Notes: generated from the letters alone by a model not told the origin. A stretch of DNA of 64,000 bases from Desmodus rotundus (GCF_022682495.2 NW_026527313.1:248001-312000); one strand, 5' to 3'. Positions 44,632-57,256 are shown, counted from the stretch's first letter. Numbers and translations are program-made.

Positions 44632-45600
44632 ATGGAAGAACAGGGGGATCTTCGCAGTGGTGGGGACGGGACGGAGGGGTCTGCGGGTTTGCAGCCACGT
44701 AGGCCAGTTGCTCGCACCCCGGCCCCATGTGTCCCAGCTCCATGGACGAGGTGGGCCGCTTATGGCGGGATGCAGGCGTCCTGCGGGGGTCAGGGGACGG
44801 CGTGGGCACTCCCCGGGCGAGAGAGGGCGCCTGGGACCCGAGAGAGCACCCGGGAAAATGCCCAGCCCTGGCCCCCGGGGCTCCAGTGGCCTCCCCAGGC
44901 TCCTGCCGTGGGGCCTGGTCCCGCTCACCTGGGCCCAGGTTCTCCGCAGGTGAATGCCTTTTGCGGACACCAGGGACCACAGGCCGCGGATCCCTTCACG
45001 GGCAGGGGGGGTTCGAGCTCTGTGGGACCCAGGTCGCAGCGCACACAGTCCCTTCTCGCAAAGTTCAGCCCAGACTTTGGAGAGTAGAAGTGTCTCGGTC
45101 CAAAATTTCCGCCTCGGGGCAGGGTGGGGCCGTTTGAGCCAAGAGAGACTCTTAGCCCCCCAGGCAGGTCTCAGGCCCGAGACCCCCAGGGAGACCCGGT
45201 CCCTGGGCGTGGGTCCCGCCCGCCCGGGCCCGCCCCACCTGGCCCGGAACCGTGGCCGGCCCCTCTTCCCGGCCCCAGGTCCCTAGATCTTCCCTGGCAC
45301 TCTGCCTCTGGTGGGGTGGGAGACGAGCTGGCAAGTGTGGTCCACGGGAAAACGCGCGGTCCTCGGGGTGGCAGGGAGGGCCTCCGTTAACTCTGACACC
45401 AGCCCAGGGACCCTGTGCACCTGGCCTGATATCTCAAGGGGGGGGCACGTTGCCCGGAGGGATGCTCTTGGGGTGGGGCCTGCTTGCGCCTGCGCGGCCC
45501 CGCCTCTTGGCCCGAAACCACCCAGCCGCGGCTCGGACAAAAGCCATCTCCTGGGGGCCTCCCCCCTGTTCTTCCATCCGTAAAGGGGGACCCCTTACGG
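44632..45600. repeat. Unit 47, class A (A3)
   Basis: 969 bases because of the one-T deletion in the palindrome. It carries GACTTTGGAG, GAAGTGTC and CCAAAATTTCC (45079-45109), TAGATCTTCC and CTCGGGGTGG. Related to units at 33944 and 53375. Confidence 0.95.
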
Positions 45601-45616
45601 ATGGAAGAACAGGGGG
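45562..45616. repeat. Palindrome with one-T deletion, copy 2
   Basis: Same CCCCTTACGG deletion, inherited through the 10,687-base block. Confidence 0.95.
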
Positions 45617-46572
45617 ATCTTCGCAGTGGTGGGGACGGGACGGAGGGGTCTGCGGGTTTGCAGCCACGTAGGCCAGTTGCTCGCACCCCGGCCCCATGTG
45701 TCCCAGCTCCATGGACGAGGTGGGCCGCTTATGGCGGGATGCAGGCGTCCTGCGGGGGTCAGGGGACGGCGTGGGCACTCCCCGGGCGAGAGAGGGCGCC
45801 TGGGACCCGAGAGAGCCCCGGGGAGAGTCCGAGGCCTGGCCGCAGAGGCTGCCATTGCCTCCCCGGGCTCCTACCATGGGGCCTGACCGTGTTCGCCCGA
45901 GGCCCAGGTTCACCGCAGGTGAATGCCTTTTGCGGACGCCAAGGACAGGAGGTCGCCGATTCCCTCACAGAGGTGGGGGTTCGAGCTCTGGGGGACTGAG
46001 GTCGCAGCGGTCACACTCCATTTTTGGGTGGTTCCGCAGAGACTGGAGGGTTGAAGCGGCTGGGTCCAAGTCTGCCGCCTTGTGGCAGGGTGGGGGCTTT
46101 GCAGGCGAAGCAAGGCTCTTAGCCTCCCAGGCGGGGCACAGGCCAGACTCCCCAAGGGAAAACCGGTCCTTGGTCCAGGGTCCCGCCCCCCCGCCCGGAA
46201 CCGCTCCACCTGGCGCGGAACCGTGGCCGGCCCCTCTTCCAGGCACCAGGTCCCTAGTTCTTTCCTGGCACTCTGCCTCTGCGGGGGTGGGAGAGCTGCT
46301 GGGAAGTGTGGTCCACGGGAAATCGCGCGGTCCTCTGTGTGGCAGGGAGGGCCTCCGTTAACTCTGACACCAGCCCAGGGACCCTGTGGACCTGGCCTGA
46401 TATCTCAAGGGGGGGGCACGTTGCCCGGAGGGATGCTCTTGGGGTGGGGCCTGCCTGCGCCTGCGCGGCCCCGCCTCTTGGCCCGAAACCACCCAGCCGC
46501 GGCTCGGACAAAAGCCATCTCCTGGGGGCCTCCCCCCTGTTCTTCCATCCGTAAAGGGGGACCCCTTTACGG
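45601..46572. repeat. Unit 48, class B (B3)
   Basis: Full B unit carrying the GGTCCAGGG, GGAAATCGCG and CTCTGTGTGG set of the unit at 34914, 10,687 bases upstream. Confidence 0.95.
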
Positions 46573-47545
46573 ATGGAAGAACAGGGGGATCTTCGCAGTG
46601 GTTGGGACGGGACGGAGGGGTCTGCGGGTTTGCAGCCACGTAGGCCAGTTGCTCGCACCCCGGCCCCATGTGTCCCAGCTCCATGGACGAGGTGGGCCGC
46701 TTATGGCGGGATGCAGGCGTCCTGCGGGGGTCAGGGGACGGCGTGGGCACTCCCCGGGCGAGAGAGGGCGCCTGGGACCCGAGAGAGCACCCGGGAAAAT
46801 GCCCAGCCCTGGCCCCCGGGGCTCCAGTGGCCTCCCCAGGCTCCTGCCGTGGGGCCTGGTCCCGCTCACCTGGGCCCAGGTTCTCCGCAGGTGAATGCCT
46901 TTTGCGGACACCAGGGACCACAGGCCGCGGATCCCTTCACGGGCAGGGGGGGTTCAGGCTCTGTGGGACCCAGGTCGCAGCGCACACAGTCCCTTCTCGC
47001 AAAGTTCAGCCCAGACTTTAGAGAGTAGAAGCGTCTCGGTCCAAGTTTTCCGCCTCGGGGCAGGGTGGGGCCGTTTGAGCCAAGAGAGACTCTTAGCCCC
47101 CCAGGCAGGTCTCAGGCCCGAGACCCCCAGAGAGACCCGGTCCCTGGGCGTGGGTCCCGCCCGCCCGGGCCCGCCCCACCTGGCCCGGAACCGTGGCCGG
47201 CCCCTCTTCCCGGCCCCAGGTCCCTAGCTCTTCCCTGGCACTCTGCCTCTGGCGGGGTGGGAGACTGGCTGGCAAGTGTGGTGGTCCACGGGAAAACGCG
47301 CGGTCCTCTGGGTGGCAGGGAGGGCCTCCGTTAACTCTGACACCAGCCCAGGGACCCTGTGGACCTGGCCTGATATCTCAAGGGGGGGGCACGTTGCCCG
47401 GAGGGATGCTCTTGTGGTGGGGCCTGCCTGCGCCTGCGCGGCCCCGCCTCTTGGCCCGAAACCACCCAGCCGCGGCTCCGACAAAAGCCATCTCCTGGGG
47501 GCCTCCCCCCTGTTCTTCCATCCGTAAAGGGGGACCCCTTTACGG
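46573..47545. repeat. Unit 49, class A (A4), three-base insertion
   Basis: 973 bases with the same GTG duplication (47278-47287), TTCAGGCTC and CCCAGAGAGACC as the unit at 35886. Confidence 0.95.
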
Positions 47546-48517
47546 ATGGAAGAACAGGGGGATCTTCGCAGTGGTGGGGACGGGACGGAGGGGTCTGCGG
47601 GTTTGCAGCCACGTAGGCCAGTTGCTGGCACCCCGGCCCCATGTGTCCCAGCTCCATGGACGAGGTGGGCCGCTTATTGCGGGATGCAGGCGTCCTGCGG
47701 GGGTCAGGGGACGGCGTGGGCACTCCCCGGGCGAGAGAGGGCGCCTGGGACCCGAGAGAGCCCCGGGGAGAGTCCGAGGCCTGGCCGCAGAGGCTGCCAT
47801 TGCCTCCCCGGGCTCCTACCATGGGGCCTGACCGTGTTCGCCCGAGGCCCAGGTTCACCGCAGGTGAATGCCTTTTGCGGACGCCAAGGACAGGAGGTCG
47901 CCGATTCCCTCACAGAGGTGGGGGTTCGAGCTCTGGGGGACTGAGGTCGCAGCGGTCACACTCCATTTTTGGGTGGTTCCGCAGAGACTGGAGGGTTGAA
48001 GCGGCTGGGTCCAAGTCTGCCGCCTTGTGGCAGGGTGGGGGCTTTGCAGGCGAAGCAAGGCTCTTAGCCTCCCAGGCGGGGCACAGGCCAGACTCCCCAA
48101 GGGAGAACCGGTCCTTGGTCGAGGGTCCCGCCCGCCCGCCCGGAACCGCTCCACCTGGCGCGGAACCGTGGCCGGCCCCTCTTCCAGGCACCAGGTCCCT
48201 AGTTCTTTCCTGGCACTCTGCCTCTGCGGGGGTGGGAGAGCTGCTGGCAAGTGTGGTCCACGGGAAAACGCGCGGTCCTCTGGGTGGCAGGGAGGGCCTC
48301 CGTTAACTCTGACACCAGCCCAGGGACCCTGTGGACCTGGCCTGATATCTCAAGGGGGGGGCACGTTGCCCGGAGGGATGCTCTTGGGGTGGGGCCTGCC
48401 TGCGCCTGCGCGGCCCCGCCTCTTGGCCCGAAACCACCCAGCCGCGGCTCGGACAAAAGCCATCTCCTGGGGGCCTCCCCCCTGTTCTTCCATCCGTAAA
48501 GGGGGACCCCTTTACGG
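47546..48517. repeat. Unit 50, class B (B1), first of a B-B pair
   Basis: Full B unit ending CTGGCAAG, copy of the unit at 36859. Confidence 0.95.
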
Positions 48518-49489
48518 ATGGAAGAACAGGGGGATCTTCGCAGTGGTTGGGACGGGACGGAGGGGTCTGCGGGTTTGCAGCCACGTAGGCCAGTTGCTGG
48601 CACCCCGGCCCCATGTGTCCCAGCTCCATGGACGAGGTGGGCCGCTTATTGCGGGATGCAGGCGTCCTGCGGGGGTCAGGGGACGGCGTGGGCACTCCCC
48701 GGGCGAGAGAGGGCGCCTGGGACCCGAGAGAGCCCCGGGGAGAGTCCGAGGCCTGGCCGCAGAGGCTGCCATTGCCTCCCCGGGCTCCTACCATGGGGCC
48801 TGACCGTGTTCGCCCGAGGCCCAGGTTCACCGCAGGTGAATGCCTTTTGCGGACGCCAAGGACAGGAGGTCGCCGATTCCCTCACAGAGGTGGGGGTTCG
48901 AGCTCTGGGGGACTGAGGTCGCAGCGGTCACACTCCATTTTTGGGTGGTTCCGCAGAGACTGGAGGGTTGAAGCGGCTGGGTCCAAGTCTGCCGCCTTGT
49001 GGCAGGGTGGGGGCTTTGCAGGCGAAGCAAGGCTCTTAGCCTCCCAGGCGGGGCACAGGCCAGACTCCCCAAGGGAGAACCGGTCCTTGGTCGAGGGTCC
49101 CGCCCGCCCGCCCGGAACCGCTCCACCTGGCGCGGAACCGTGGCCGGCCCCTCTTCCAGGCACCAGGTCCCTAGTTCTTTCCTGGCACTCTGCCTCTGCG
49201 GGGGTGGGAGAGCTGCTGGGAAGTGTGGTCCACGGGAAAACGCGCGGTCCTCTGGGTGGCAGGGAGGGCCTCCGTTAACTATGACACCAGCCCAGGGACC
49301 CTGTGGACCTGGCCTGATATCTCAAGGGGGGGGCACGTTGCCCGGAGGGATGCTCTTGGGGTGGGGCCTGCCTGCGCCTGCGCGGCCCCGCCTCTTGGCC
49401 CGAAACCACCCAGCCGCGGCTCGGACAAAAGCCATCTCCTGGGGGCCTCCCCCCTGTTCTTCCATCCGTAAAGGGGGACCCCTTTACGG
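48518..49489. repeat. Unit 51, class B (B1), second of a B-B pair
   Basis: Full B unit, copy of the unit at 37831 with TAACTATGAC (49281), but it retains CCAGCCGCGG where that unit has lost the CpG. Confidence 0.95.
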
Positions 49490-50459
49490 ATGGAAGAACA
49501 GGGGGATCTTCGCAGTGGTTGGGACGGGACGGAGGGGTCTGCGGGTTTGCAGCCACGTAGGCCAGTTGCTCGCACCCCGGCCCCATGTGTCCCAGCTCCA
49601 TGGACGAGGTGGGCCGCTTATGGCGGGATGCAGGCGTCCTGCGGGGGTCAGGGGACGGCGTGGGCACTCCCCGGGCGAGAGAGGGCGCCTGGGACCCGTG
49701 AGAGCACCCGGGAAAATGCCCAGCCCTGGCCCCCGGGGCTCCAGTGGCCTCCCCAGGCTCCTGCCGTGGGGCCTGGTCCCGCTCACCTGGGCCCAGGTTC
49801 TCCGCAGGTGAATGCCTTTTGCGGACACCAGGGACCACAGGCCGCGGATCCCTTCACGGGCAGGGGGGGTTCGAGCTCTGTGGGACCCAGGTCGCAGCGC
49901 ACACAGTCCCTTCTCGCAAAGTTCAGCCCAGACTTTAGAGAGTAGAAGCGTCTCGGTCCAAGTTTTCCGCCTCGGGGCAGGGTGGGGCCGTTTGAGCCAA
50001 GAGAGACTCTTAGCCCCCCAGGCAGGTCTCAGGCCCGAGACCCCCAGGGAGACCCGGTCCCTGGGCGTGGGTCCCGCCCGCCCGGGCCCGCCCCACCTGG
50101 CCCGGAACCGTGGCCGGCCCCTCTTCCCGGCCCCAGGTCCCTAGCTCTTCCCTGGCACTCTGCCTCTGGCGGGGTGGGAGACGGGCTGGCAAGTGTGGTC
50201 CACGGGAAAACGCGCGGTCCTCTGGGTGGCAGGGAGGGCCTCCGTTAACTCTGACACCAGCCCAGGGACCCTGTGCACCTGGCCTGATATCTCAAGGGGG
50301 GGGCACGTTGCCCGGAGGGATGCTCTTGGGGTGGGGCCTGCCTGCGCCTGCGCGGCCCCGCCTCTTGGCCCGAAACCACCCAGCCGCGGCTCGGACAAAA
50401 GCCATCTCCTGGGGGCCTCCCCCCTGTTCTTCCATCCGTAAAGGGGTCCCCCTTTACGG
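49490..50459. repeat. Unit 52, class A (A3)
   Basis: Full A unit with GACCCGTGAGAGC (T at 49699), ending in the third reversed-centre palindrome. Confidence 0.95.
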
Positions 50460-50477
50460 ATGGAAGAACAGGGGGGA
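50418..50477. repeat. Reversed-centre palindrome, copy 3
   Basis: Same reversed centre and six-G right arm, 10,687 bases after copy 1 in the duplicated block. Spacer TC at 50447-50448. Confidence 0.95.
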
Positions 50478-51432
50478 TCTTCGCAGTGGTGGGGACGGGA
50501 CGGAGGGGTCTGCGGGTTTGCAGCCACGTAGGCCAGTTGCTCGCACCCTGGCCCCATGTGTCCCAGATCCATGGACGAGGTGGGCCGCTTATGGCGGGAT
50601 GCAGGCGTCCTTCGGGGGTCAGGGGACGGCGTGGGCACTCCCCGGGCGAGAGAGGGAGCCTGGGACCCGAGAGAGCCCCGGGGAGAGTCCGAGGCCTGGC
50701 CGCAGAGGCTGCCATAGACTCCCCGGTCTCCTACCATGGGGCCTGACCGTGTTCGCCCGAGGCCCAGGTTCACCGCAGGTGAATGCCTTTTGCGGACGCC
50801 AAGGACAGGAGGTTGCCGATTCCCTCACAGAGGTGGGGGTTCGAGCTCTGAAGGACTGAGGTCGCAGCGGTCACACTCCATTTTTGGGTGGTTCCGCAGA
50901 GACTGGAGGGTTGAAGCGGCTGGGTCCAAGTCTGCCGCCTTGTGGCAGGGTGGGGGCTTTGCAGGCGAAGCAAGGCTCTTAGCCTCCCAGGCGGGGCACA
51001 GGCCAGACTCCCCAAGGGAGAACCGGTCCTTGGTCGAGGGTCCCGCCCGCCCGCCCGGAACCGCTCCACCTGGCGCGGAACCGTGGCCGGCCCCTCTTCC
51101 AGGCACCAGGTCCCTAGTTCTTTCCTGGCACTCTGCCTCTGCGGGGGTGGGAGAGCAGCTGGGAAGTGTGGTCCACGGGAAAACGCGCGGTCCTCTGGGT
51201 GGCAGGGAGGGCCTCCGTTAACTCTGACACCAGCCCAGGGACCCTGTGCACCTGGCCTGATATCTCAAGGGGGGGGCACGTTGCCCGGAGGGATGCTCTT
51301 GGGGTGGGGCCTGCCTGCGCCTGCGCGGCCCCGCCTCTTGGCCCGAAACCACCCAGCCGCGGCTCGGACAAAAGCCATCTCCTGGGGGCCTCCCCCCTGT
51401 TCTTCCATCCGTAAAGGGGGACCCCTTTACGG
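50460..51432. repeat. Unit 53, class B (B2)
   Basis: 973 bases (extra palindrome G). Early markers match units at 39773 and 42688; CCCAGATCC (A at 50567) and GAGCAGCTGG (A at 51157) are private. Confidence 0.95.
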
Positions 51433-52402
51433 ATGGAAGAACAGGGGGATCTTCGCAGTGGTGGGGACGGGACGGAGGGGTCTGCGGGTTTGCAGCCACG
51501 TAGGCCAGTTGCTCGCACCCCGGCCCCATGTGTCCCAGCTCCATGGACGAGGTGGGCCGCTTATGGCGGGATGCAGGCGTCCTGCGGGGGTCAGGGGACG
51601 GCGTGGGCACTCCCCGGGCGAGAGAGGGCGCCTGGGACCCGAGAGAGCACCCGGGAAAATGCCCAGCCCTGGCCCCCGGGGCTCCAGTGGCCTCCCCAGG
51701 CTCCTGCCGTGGGGCCTGGTCCCGCTCACCTGGGCCCAGGTTCTCCGCAGGTGAATGCCTTTTGCGGACACCAGGGACCACAGGCCGCGGATCCCTTCAC
51801 GGGCAGGGGGGGTTCGAGCTCTGTGGGACCCAGGTCGCAGCGCACACAGTCCCTTCTCGCAAAGTTCAGCCCAGACTTTAGAGAGTAGAAGCGTCTCGGT
51901 CCAAGTTTTCCGCCTCGGGGCAGGGTGGGGACGTTTGAGCCAAGAGAGACTCTTAGCCCCCCAGGCAGGTCTCAGGCCCGAGACCCCCAGGGAGACCCGG
52001 TCCCTGGGCGTGGGTCCCGCCTGCCCGGGCCCGCCCCACCTGGCCCGGAACCGTGGCCGGCCCCTCTTCCCGGCCCCAGGTCCCTAGCTCTTCCCTGGCA
52101 CTCTGCCTCTGGCGGGGTGGGAGACGGGCTGGCAAGTGTGGTCCACGGGAAAATGCGCGGTCCTCTGGGTGGCAGGGAGGGCCTCCGTTAACTCTGACAC
52201 CAGCCCAGGGACCCTGTGGACCTGGCCTGATATCTCAAGGGGGGGGCACGTTGTCGGGAGGGATGCTCTTGGGGTGGGGCCTGCTTGCGCCTGCGCGGCC
52301 CCGCCTCTTGGCCCGAAACCACCCAGCCGCGGCTCGGACAAAAGCCATCTCCTGGGGGCCTCCCCCCTGTTCTTCCATCCGTAAAGGGGGACCCCTTTAC
52401 GG
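51433..52402. repeat. Unit 54, class A (A5)
   Basis: Full A unit with several private changes: GGGACGTTTG (51931), GCCTGCCCGG (52022), AAATGCGCGG (52154, lost CpG) and TTGTCGGGAGG (52252-52258). Confidence 0.95.
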
Positions 52403-53374
52403 ATGGAAGAACAGGGGGATCTTCGCAGTGGTGGGGACGGGACGGAGGGGTCTGCGGGTTTGCAGCCACGTAGGCCAGGTGCTCGCACCCAGGCCCCATG
52501 TGTCCCAGCTCCATGGACGAGGTGGGCCGCTTATGGCGGGATGCAGGCGTCCTGCGGGGGTCAGGGGACGGCGTGGGCACTCCCCGGGCGAGAGAGGGCG
52601 CCTGGGACCCGAGAGAGCCCCGGGGAGAGTCCGAGGCCTGGCCGCAGAGGCTGCCATTGCCTCCCCGGGCTCCTACCATGGGGCCTGACCGTGTTCGCCC
52701 GAGGCCCAGGTTCACCGCAGGTGAATGCCTTTTGCGGACGCCAAGGACAGGAGGTCGCCGATTCCCTCACAGAGGTGGGGGTTCGAGCTCTGGGGGACTG
52801 AGGTCGCAGCGGTCACACTCCATTTTTGGGTGGTTCCGCAGAGACTGGAGGGTTGAAGCGGCTGGGTCCAAGTCTGCCGCCTTGTGGCAGGGTGGGGGCT
52901 TTGCAGGCGAAGCAAGGCTCTTAGCCTCCCAGGCGGGGCACAGGCCAGACTCCCAAAGGGAAAACCGGTCCTTGGTCGAGGGTCCCGAACGCCCGCCCGG
53001 AACCGCTCCACCTGGCGCGGAACCGTGGCCGACCCCTCTTCCAGGCACCAGGTCCCTAGTTCTTTCCTGGCACTCTGCCTCTGCGGGGGTGGGAGAGCTG
53101 CTGGGAAGTGTGGTTCACGGGAAAACGCGCGGTCCTCTGAGTGGCAGGGAGGGCCTCCGTTAACTCTGACACCAGCCCTGGGACCCTGTGGACCTGGCCT
53201 GATATCTCAAGGGGGGGGCACGTTGCCCGGAGGGATGCTCTTGGGGTGGGGCCTGCCTGCGCCTGCGCGGCCCCGCCTCTTGGCCCGAAACCACCCAGCC
53301 GCGGCTCGGACAAAAGCCATCTCCTGGGGGCCTCCCCCCTGTTCTTCCATCCGTAAAGGGGGACCCCTTTACGG
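52403..53374. repeat. Unit 55, class B (B3)
   Basis: Full B unit with private CCAGGTGCTC and CACCCAGGCC early, then the CTCCCAAAGGG, GTGGTTCACG and CTCTGAGTGG set shared with the unit at 43661. Confidence 0.95.
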
Positions 53375-54343
53375 ATGGAAGAACAGGGGGATCTTCGCAG
53401 TGGTGGGGACGGGACGGAGGGGTCTGCGGGTTTGCAGCCACGTAGGCCAGTTGCTCGCACCCCGGCCCCATGTGTCCCAGCTCCATGGACGAGGTGGGCC
53501 GCTTATGGCGGGATGCAGGCGTCCTGCGGGGGTCAGGGGACGGCGTGGGCACTCCCCGGGCGAGAGAGGTCGCCTGGGACCCGAGAGAGCACCCGGGAAA
53601 ATGCCCAGCCCTGGCCCCCGGGGCTCCAGTGGCCTCCCCAGGCTCCTGCCGTGGGGCCTGGTCCCGCTCACCTGGGCCCAGGTTCTCCGCAGGTGAATGC
53701 CTTTTGCGGACACCAGGGACCACAGGCCGCGGATCCCTTCACGGGCAGGGGGGGTTCGAGCTCTGTGGGACCCAGGTCGCAGCGCACACAGTCCCTTCTC
53801 GCAAAGTTCAGCCCAGACTTTGGAGAGTAGAAGTGTCTCGGTCCAAAATTTCCGCCTCGGGGCAGGGTGGGGCCGTTTGAGCCAAGAGAGACTCTTAGCC
53901 CCCCAGGCAGGTCTCAGGCCCGAGACCCCCAGGGAGACCCGGTCCCTGGGCGTGGGTCCCGCCCGCCCGGGCCCGCCCCACCTGGCCCGGAACCGTGGCC
54001 GGCCCCTCTTCCCGGCCCCAGGTCCCTAGCTCTTCCCTGGCACTCTGCCTCTGGTGGGGTGGGAGACGAGCTGGCAAGTGTGGTCCACGGGAAAACGCGC
54101 GGTCCTCGGGGTGGCAGGGAGGGCCTCCGTTAACTCTGACACCAGCCCAGGGACCCTGTGCACCTGGCCTGATATCTCAAGGGGGGGGCACGTTGCCCGG
54201 AGGGATGCTCTTGGGGTGGGGCCTGCTTGCGCCTGCGCGGCCCCGCCTCTTGGCCCGAAACCACCCAGCCGCGGCTCGGACAAAAGCCATCTCCTGGGGG
54301 CCTCCCCCCTGTTCTTCCATCCGTAAAGGGGGACCCCTTACGG
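53375..54343. repeat. Unit 56, class A (A3)
   Basis: 969 bases with the one-T palindrome deletion. It shares GACTTTGGAG and CCAAAATTTCC with the unit at 44632; GAGGTCGCC (T at 53570) is private. Confidence 0.95.
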
Positions 54344-54359
54344 ATGGAAGAACAGGGGG
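54305..54359. repeat. Palindrome with one-T deletion, copy 3
   Basis: Same CCCCTTACGG deletion, inherited through the 8,743-base offset block. Confidence 0.95.
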
Positions 54360-55315
54360 ATCTTCGCAGTGGTGGGGACGGGACGGAGGGGTCTGCGGGT
54401 TTGCAGCCACGTAGGCCAGTTGCTCGCACCCCGGCCCCATGTGTCCCAGCTCCATGGACGAGGTGGGCCGCTTATGGCGGGATGCAGGCGTCCTGCGGGG
54501 GTCAGGGGACGGCGTGGGCACTCCCCGGGCGAGAGAGGGCGCCTGGGACCCGAGAGAGCCCCGGGGAGAGTCCGAGGCCTGGCCGCAGAGGCTGCCATTG
54601 CCTCCCCGGGCTCCTACCATGGGGCCTGACCGTGTTCGCCCGAGGCCCAGGTTCACCGCAGGTGAATGCCTTTTGCGGACGCCAAGGACAGGAGGTCGCC
54701 GATTCCCTCACAGAGGTGGGGGTTCGAGCTCTGGGGGACTGAGGTCGCAGCGGTCACACTCCATTTTTGGGTGGTTCCGCAGAGACTGGAGGGTTGAAGC
54801 GGCTGGGTCCAAGTCTGCCGCCTTGTGGCAGGGTGGGGGCTTTGCAGGCGAAGCAAGGCTCTTAGCCTCCCAGGCGGGGCACAGGCCAGACTCCCCAAGG
54901 GAAAACCGGTCCTTGGTCCAGGGTCCCGCCCCCCCGCCCGGAACCGCTCCACCTGGCGCGGAACCGTGGCCGGCCCCTCTTCCAGGCACCAGGTCCCTAG
55001 TTCTTTCCTGGCACTCTGCCTCTGCGGGGGTGGGAGAGCTGCTGGGAAGTGTGGTCCACGGGAAATCGCGCGGTCCTCTGTGTGGCAGGGAGGGCCTCCG
55101 TTAACTCTGACACCAGCCCAGGGACCCTGTGGACCTGGCCTGATATCTCAAGGGGGGGGCACGTTGCCCGGAGGGATGCTCTTGGGGTGGGGCCTGCCTG
55201 CGCCTGCGCGGCCCCGCCTCTTGGCCCGAAACCACCCAGCCGCGGCTCGGACAAAAGCCATCTCCTGGGGGCCTCCCCCCTGTTCTTCCATCCGTAAAGG
55301 GGGACCCCTTTACGG
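54344..55315. repeat. Unit 57, class B (B3)
   Basis: Full B unit, third copy of the GGTCCAGGG, GGAAATCGCG and CTCTGTGTGG set. Confidence 0.95.
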
Positions 55316-56285
55316 ATGGAAGAACAGGGGGATCTTCGCAGTGGTTGGGACGGGACGGAGGGGTCTGCGGGTTTGCAGCCACGTAGGCCAGTTGCTCGCA
55401 CCCCGGCCCCATGTGTCCCAGCTCCATGGACGAGGTGGGCCGCTTATGGCGGGATGCAGGCGTCCTGCGGGGGTCAGGGGACGGCGTGGGCACTCCCCGG
55501 GCGAGAGAGGGCGCCTGGGACCCGAGAGAGCACCCGGGAAAATGCCCAGCCCTTGCCCCCGGGGCTCCAGTGGCCTCCCCAGGCTCCTGCCGTGGGGCCT
55601 GGTCCCGCTCACCTGGGCCCAGGTTCTCCGCAGGTGAATGCCTTTTGCGGACACCAGGGACCACAGGCCGCGGATCCCTTCACGGGCAGGGGGGGTTCAG
55701 GCTCTGTGGGACCCAGGTCGCAGCGCACACAGTCCCTTCTCGCAAAGTTCAGCCCAGACTTTAGAGAGTAGAAGCGTCTCGGTCCAAGTTTTCCGCCTCG
55801 GGGCAGGGTGGGGCCGTTTGAGCCAAGAGAGACTCTTAGCCCCCCAGGCAGGTCTCAGGCCCGAGACCCCCAGAGAGACCCGGTCCCTGGGCGTGGGTCC
55901 CGCCCGCCCGGGCCCGCCCCACCTGGCCCGGAACCGTGGCCGGCCCCTCTTCCCGGCCCCAGGTCCCTAGCTCTTCCCTGGCACTCTGCCTCTGGCGGGG
56001 TGGGAGACTGGCTGGCAAGTGTGGTCCACGGGAAAACGCGCGGTCCTTTGGGTGGCAGGGAGGGCCTCCGTTAACTCTGACACCAGCCCAGGGACCCTGT
56101 GGACCTGGCCTGATATCTCAAGGGGGGGGCACGTTGCCCGGAGGGATGCTCTTGTGGTGGGGCCTGCCTGCGCCTGCGCGGCCCCGCCTCTTGGCCCGAA
56201 ACCACCCAGCCGCGGCTCCGACAAAAGCCATCTCCTGGGGGCCTCCCCCCTGTTCTTCCATCCGTAAAGGGGGACCCCTTTACGG
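55316..56285. repeat. Unit 58, class A (A4)
   Basis: Full 970-base A unit with TTCAGGCTC and CCCAGAGAGACC but without the GTG duplication of units at 35886 and 46573. CCCTTGCCCC (55554) and GTCCTTTGGG (56048) are private. Confidence 0.95.
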
Positions 56286-57256
56286 ATGGAAGAACAGGGG
56301 GATCTTCGCAGTGGTGGGGACGGGACGGAGGGGTCTGCGGGTTTGCAGCCACGTAGGCCAGTTGCTGGCACCCCGACCCATGTGTCCCAGCTCCATGGAC
56401 GAGGTGGGCCGCTTATTGCGGGATGCAGGCGTCCTGCGGGGGTCAGGGGACGGCGTGGGCACTCCCCGGGCGAGAGAGGGCGCCTGGGACCCGAGAGAGC
56501 CCCGGGGAGAGTCCGAGGCCTGGCCGCAGAGGCTGCCATTGCCTCCCCGGGCTCCTACCATGGGGCCTGACCGTGTTCGCCCGAGGCCCAGGTTCACCGC
56601 AGGTGAATGCCTTTTGCGGACGCCAAGGACAGGAGGTCGCCGATTCCCTCACAGAGGTGGGGGTTCGAGCTCTGGGGGACTGAGGTCGCAGCGGTCACAC
56701 TCCATTTTTGGGTGGTTCCGCAGAGACTGGAGGGTTGAAGCGGCTGGGTCCAAGTCTGCCGCCTTGTGGCAGGGTGGGGGCTTTGCAGGCGAAGCAAGGC
56801 TCTTAGCCTCCCAGGCGGGGCACAGGCCAGACTCCCCAAGGGAGAACCGGTCCTTGGTCGAGGGTCCCGCCCGCCCGCCCGGAACCGCTCCACCTGGCGC
56901 GGAACCGTGGCCGGCCCCTCTTCCAGGCACCAGGTCCCTAGTTCTTTCCTGGCACTATGCCTCTGCGGGGGTGGGAGAGCTGCTGGGAAGTGTGGTCCAC
57001 GGGAAAACGCGCGGTCCTCTGGGTGGCAGGGAGGGCCTCCGTTAACTCTGACACCAGCCCAGGGACCCTGTGGACCTGGCCTGATATCTCAAGGGGGGGG
57101 CACGTTGCCCGGAGGGATGCTCTTGGGGTGGGGCCTGCCTGCGCCTGCGCGGCCCCGCCTCTTGGCCCGAAACCACCCAGCCGCGGCTCGGACAAAAGCC
57201 ATCTCCTGGGGGCCTCCCCCCTGTTCTTCCATCCGTAAAGGGGGACCCCTTTACGG
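56286..57256. repeat. Unit 59, class B (B1), one-base deletion
   Basis: 971 bases because CCCCGACCCATG (near 56374) lacks one base relative to the consensus. The frameshift fuses two otherwise separate stop-free frames into a 369-codon frame, which is an artefact of the deletion. GGCACTATGCC (56957) is private. Confidence 0.95.

Larger units (their letters stand above)
45091..51147. repeat. Duplicated block Z, copy 2
   Basis: Partner of 34403-40460. Its first 3.2 kb is also related to 53834-56984, so part of the block exists three times. It has one copy of the 2,915-base triplet where copy 1 continues into two. Confidence 0.85.
52952..56984. repeat. Duplicated block Z, third, shorter copy
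   Basis: Matches 44210-48245 at offsets of 8,742 to 8,743, then 8,740 and 8,739 as small indels accumulate. It lacks the GTG duplication and the A-like CTGGCAAG B ending, so it branched off before those changes or lost them. Confidence 0.8.

Noticed and set aside
55936..57045. 369-codon frame, the longest in the window
   Set aside because: It exists only because a one-base deletion near 56374 joins two frames that are separate in every other copy.
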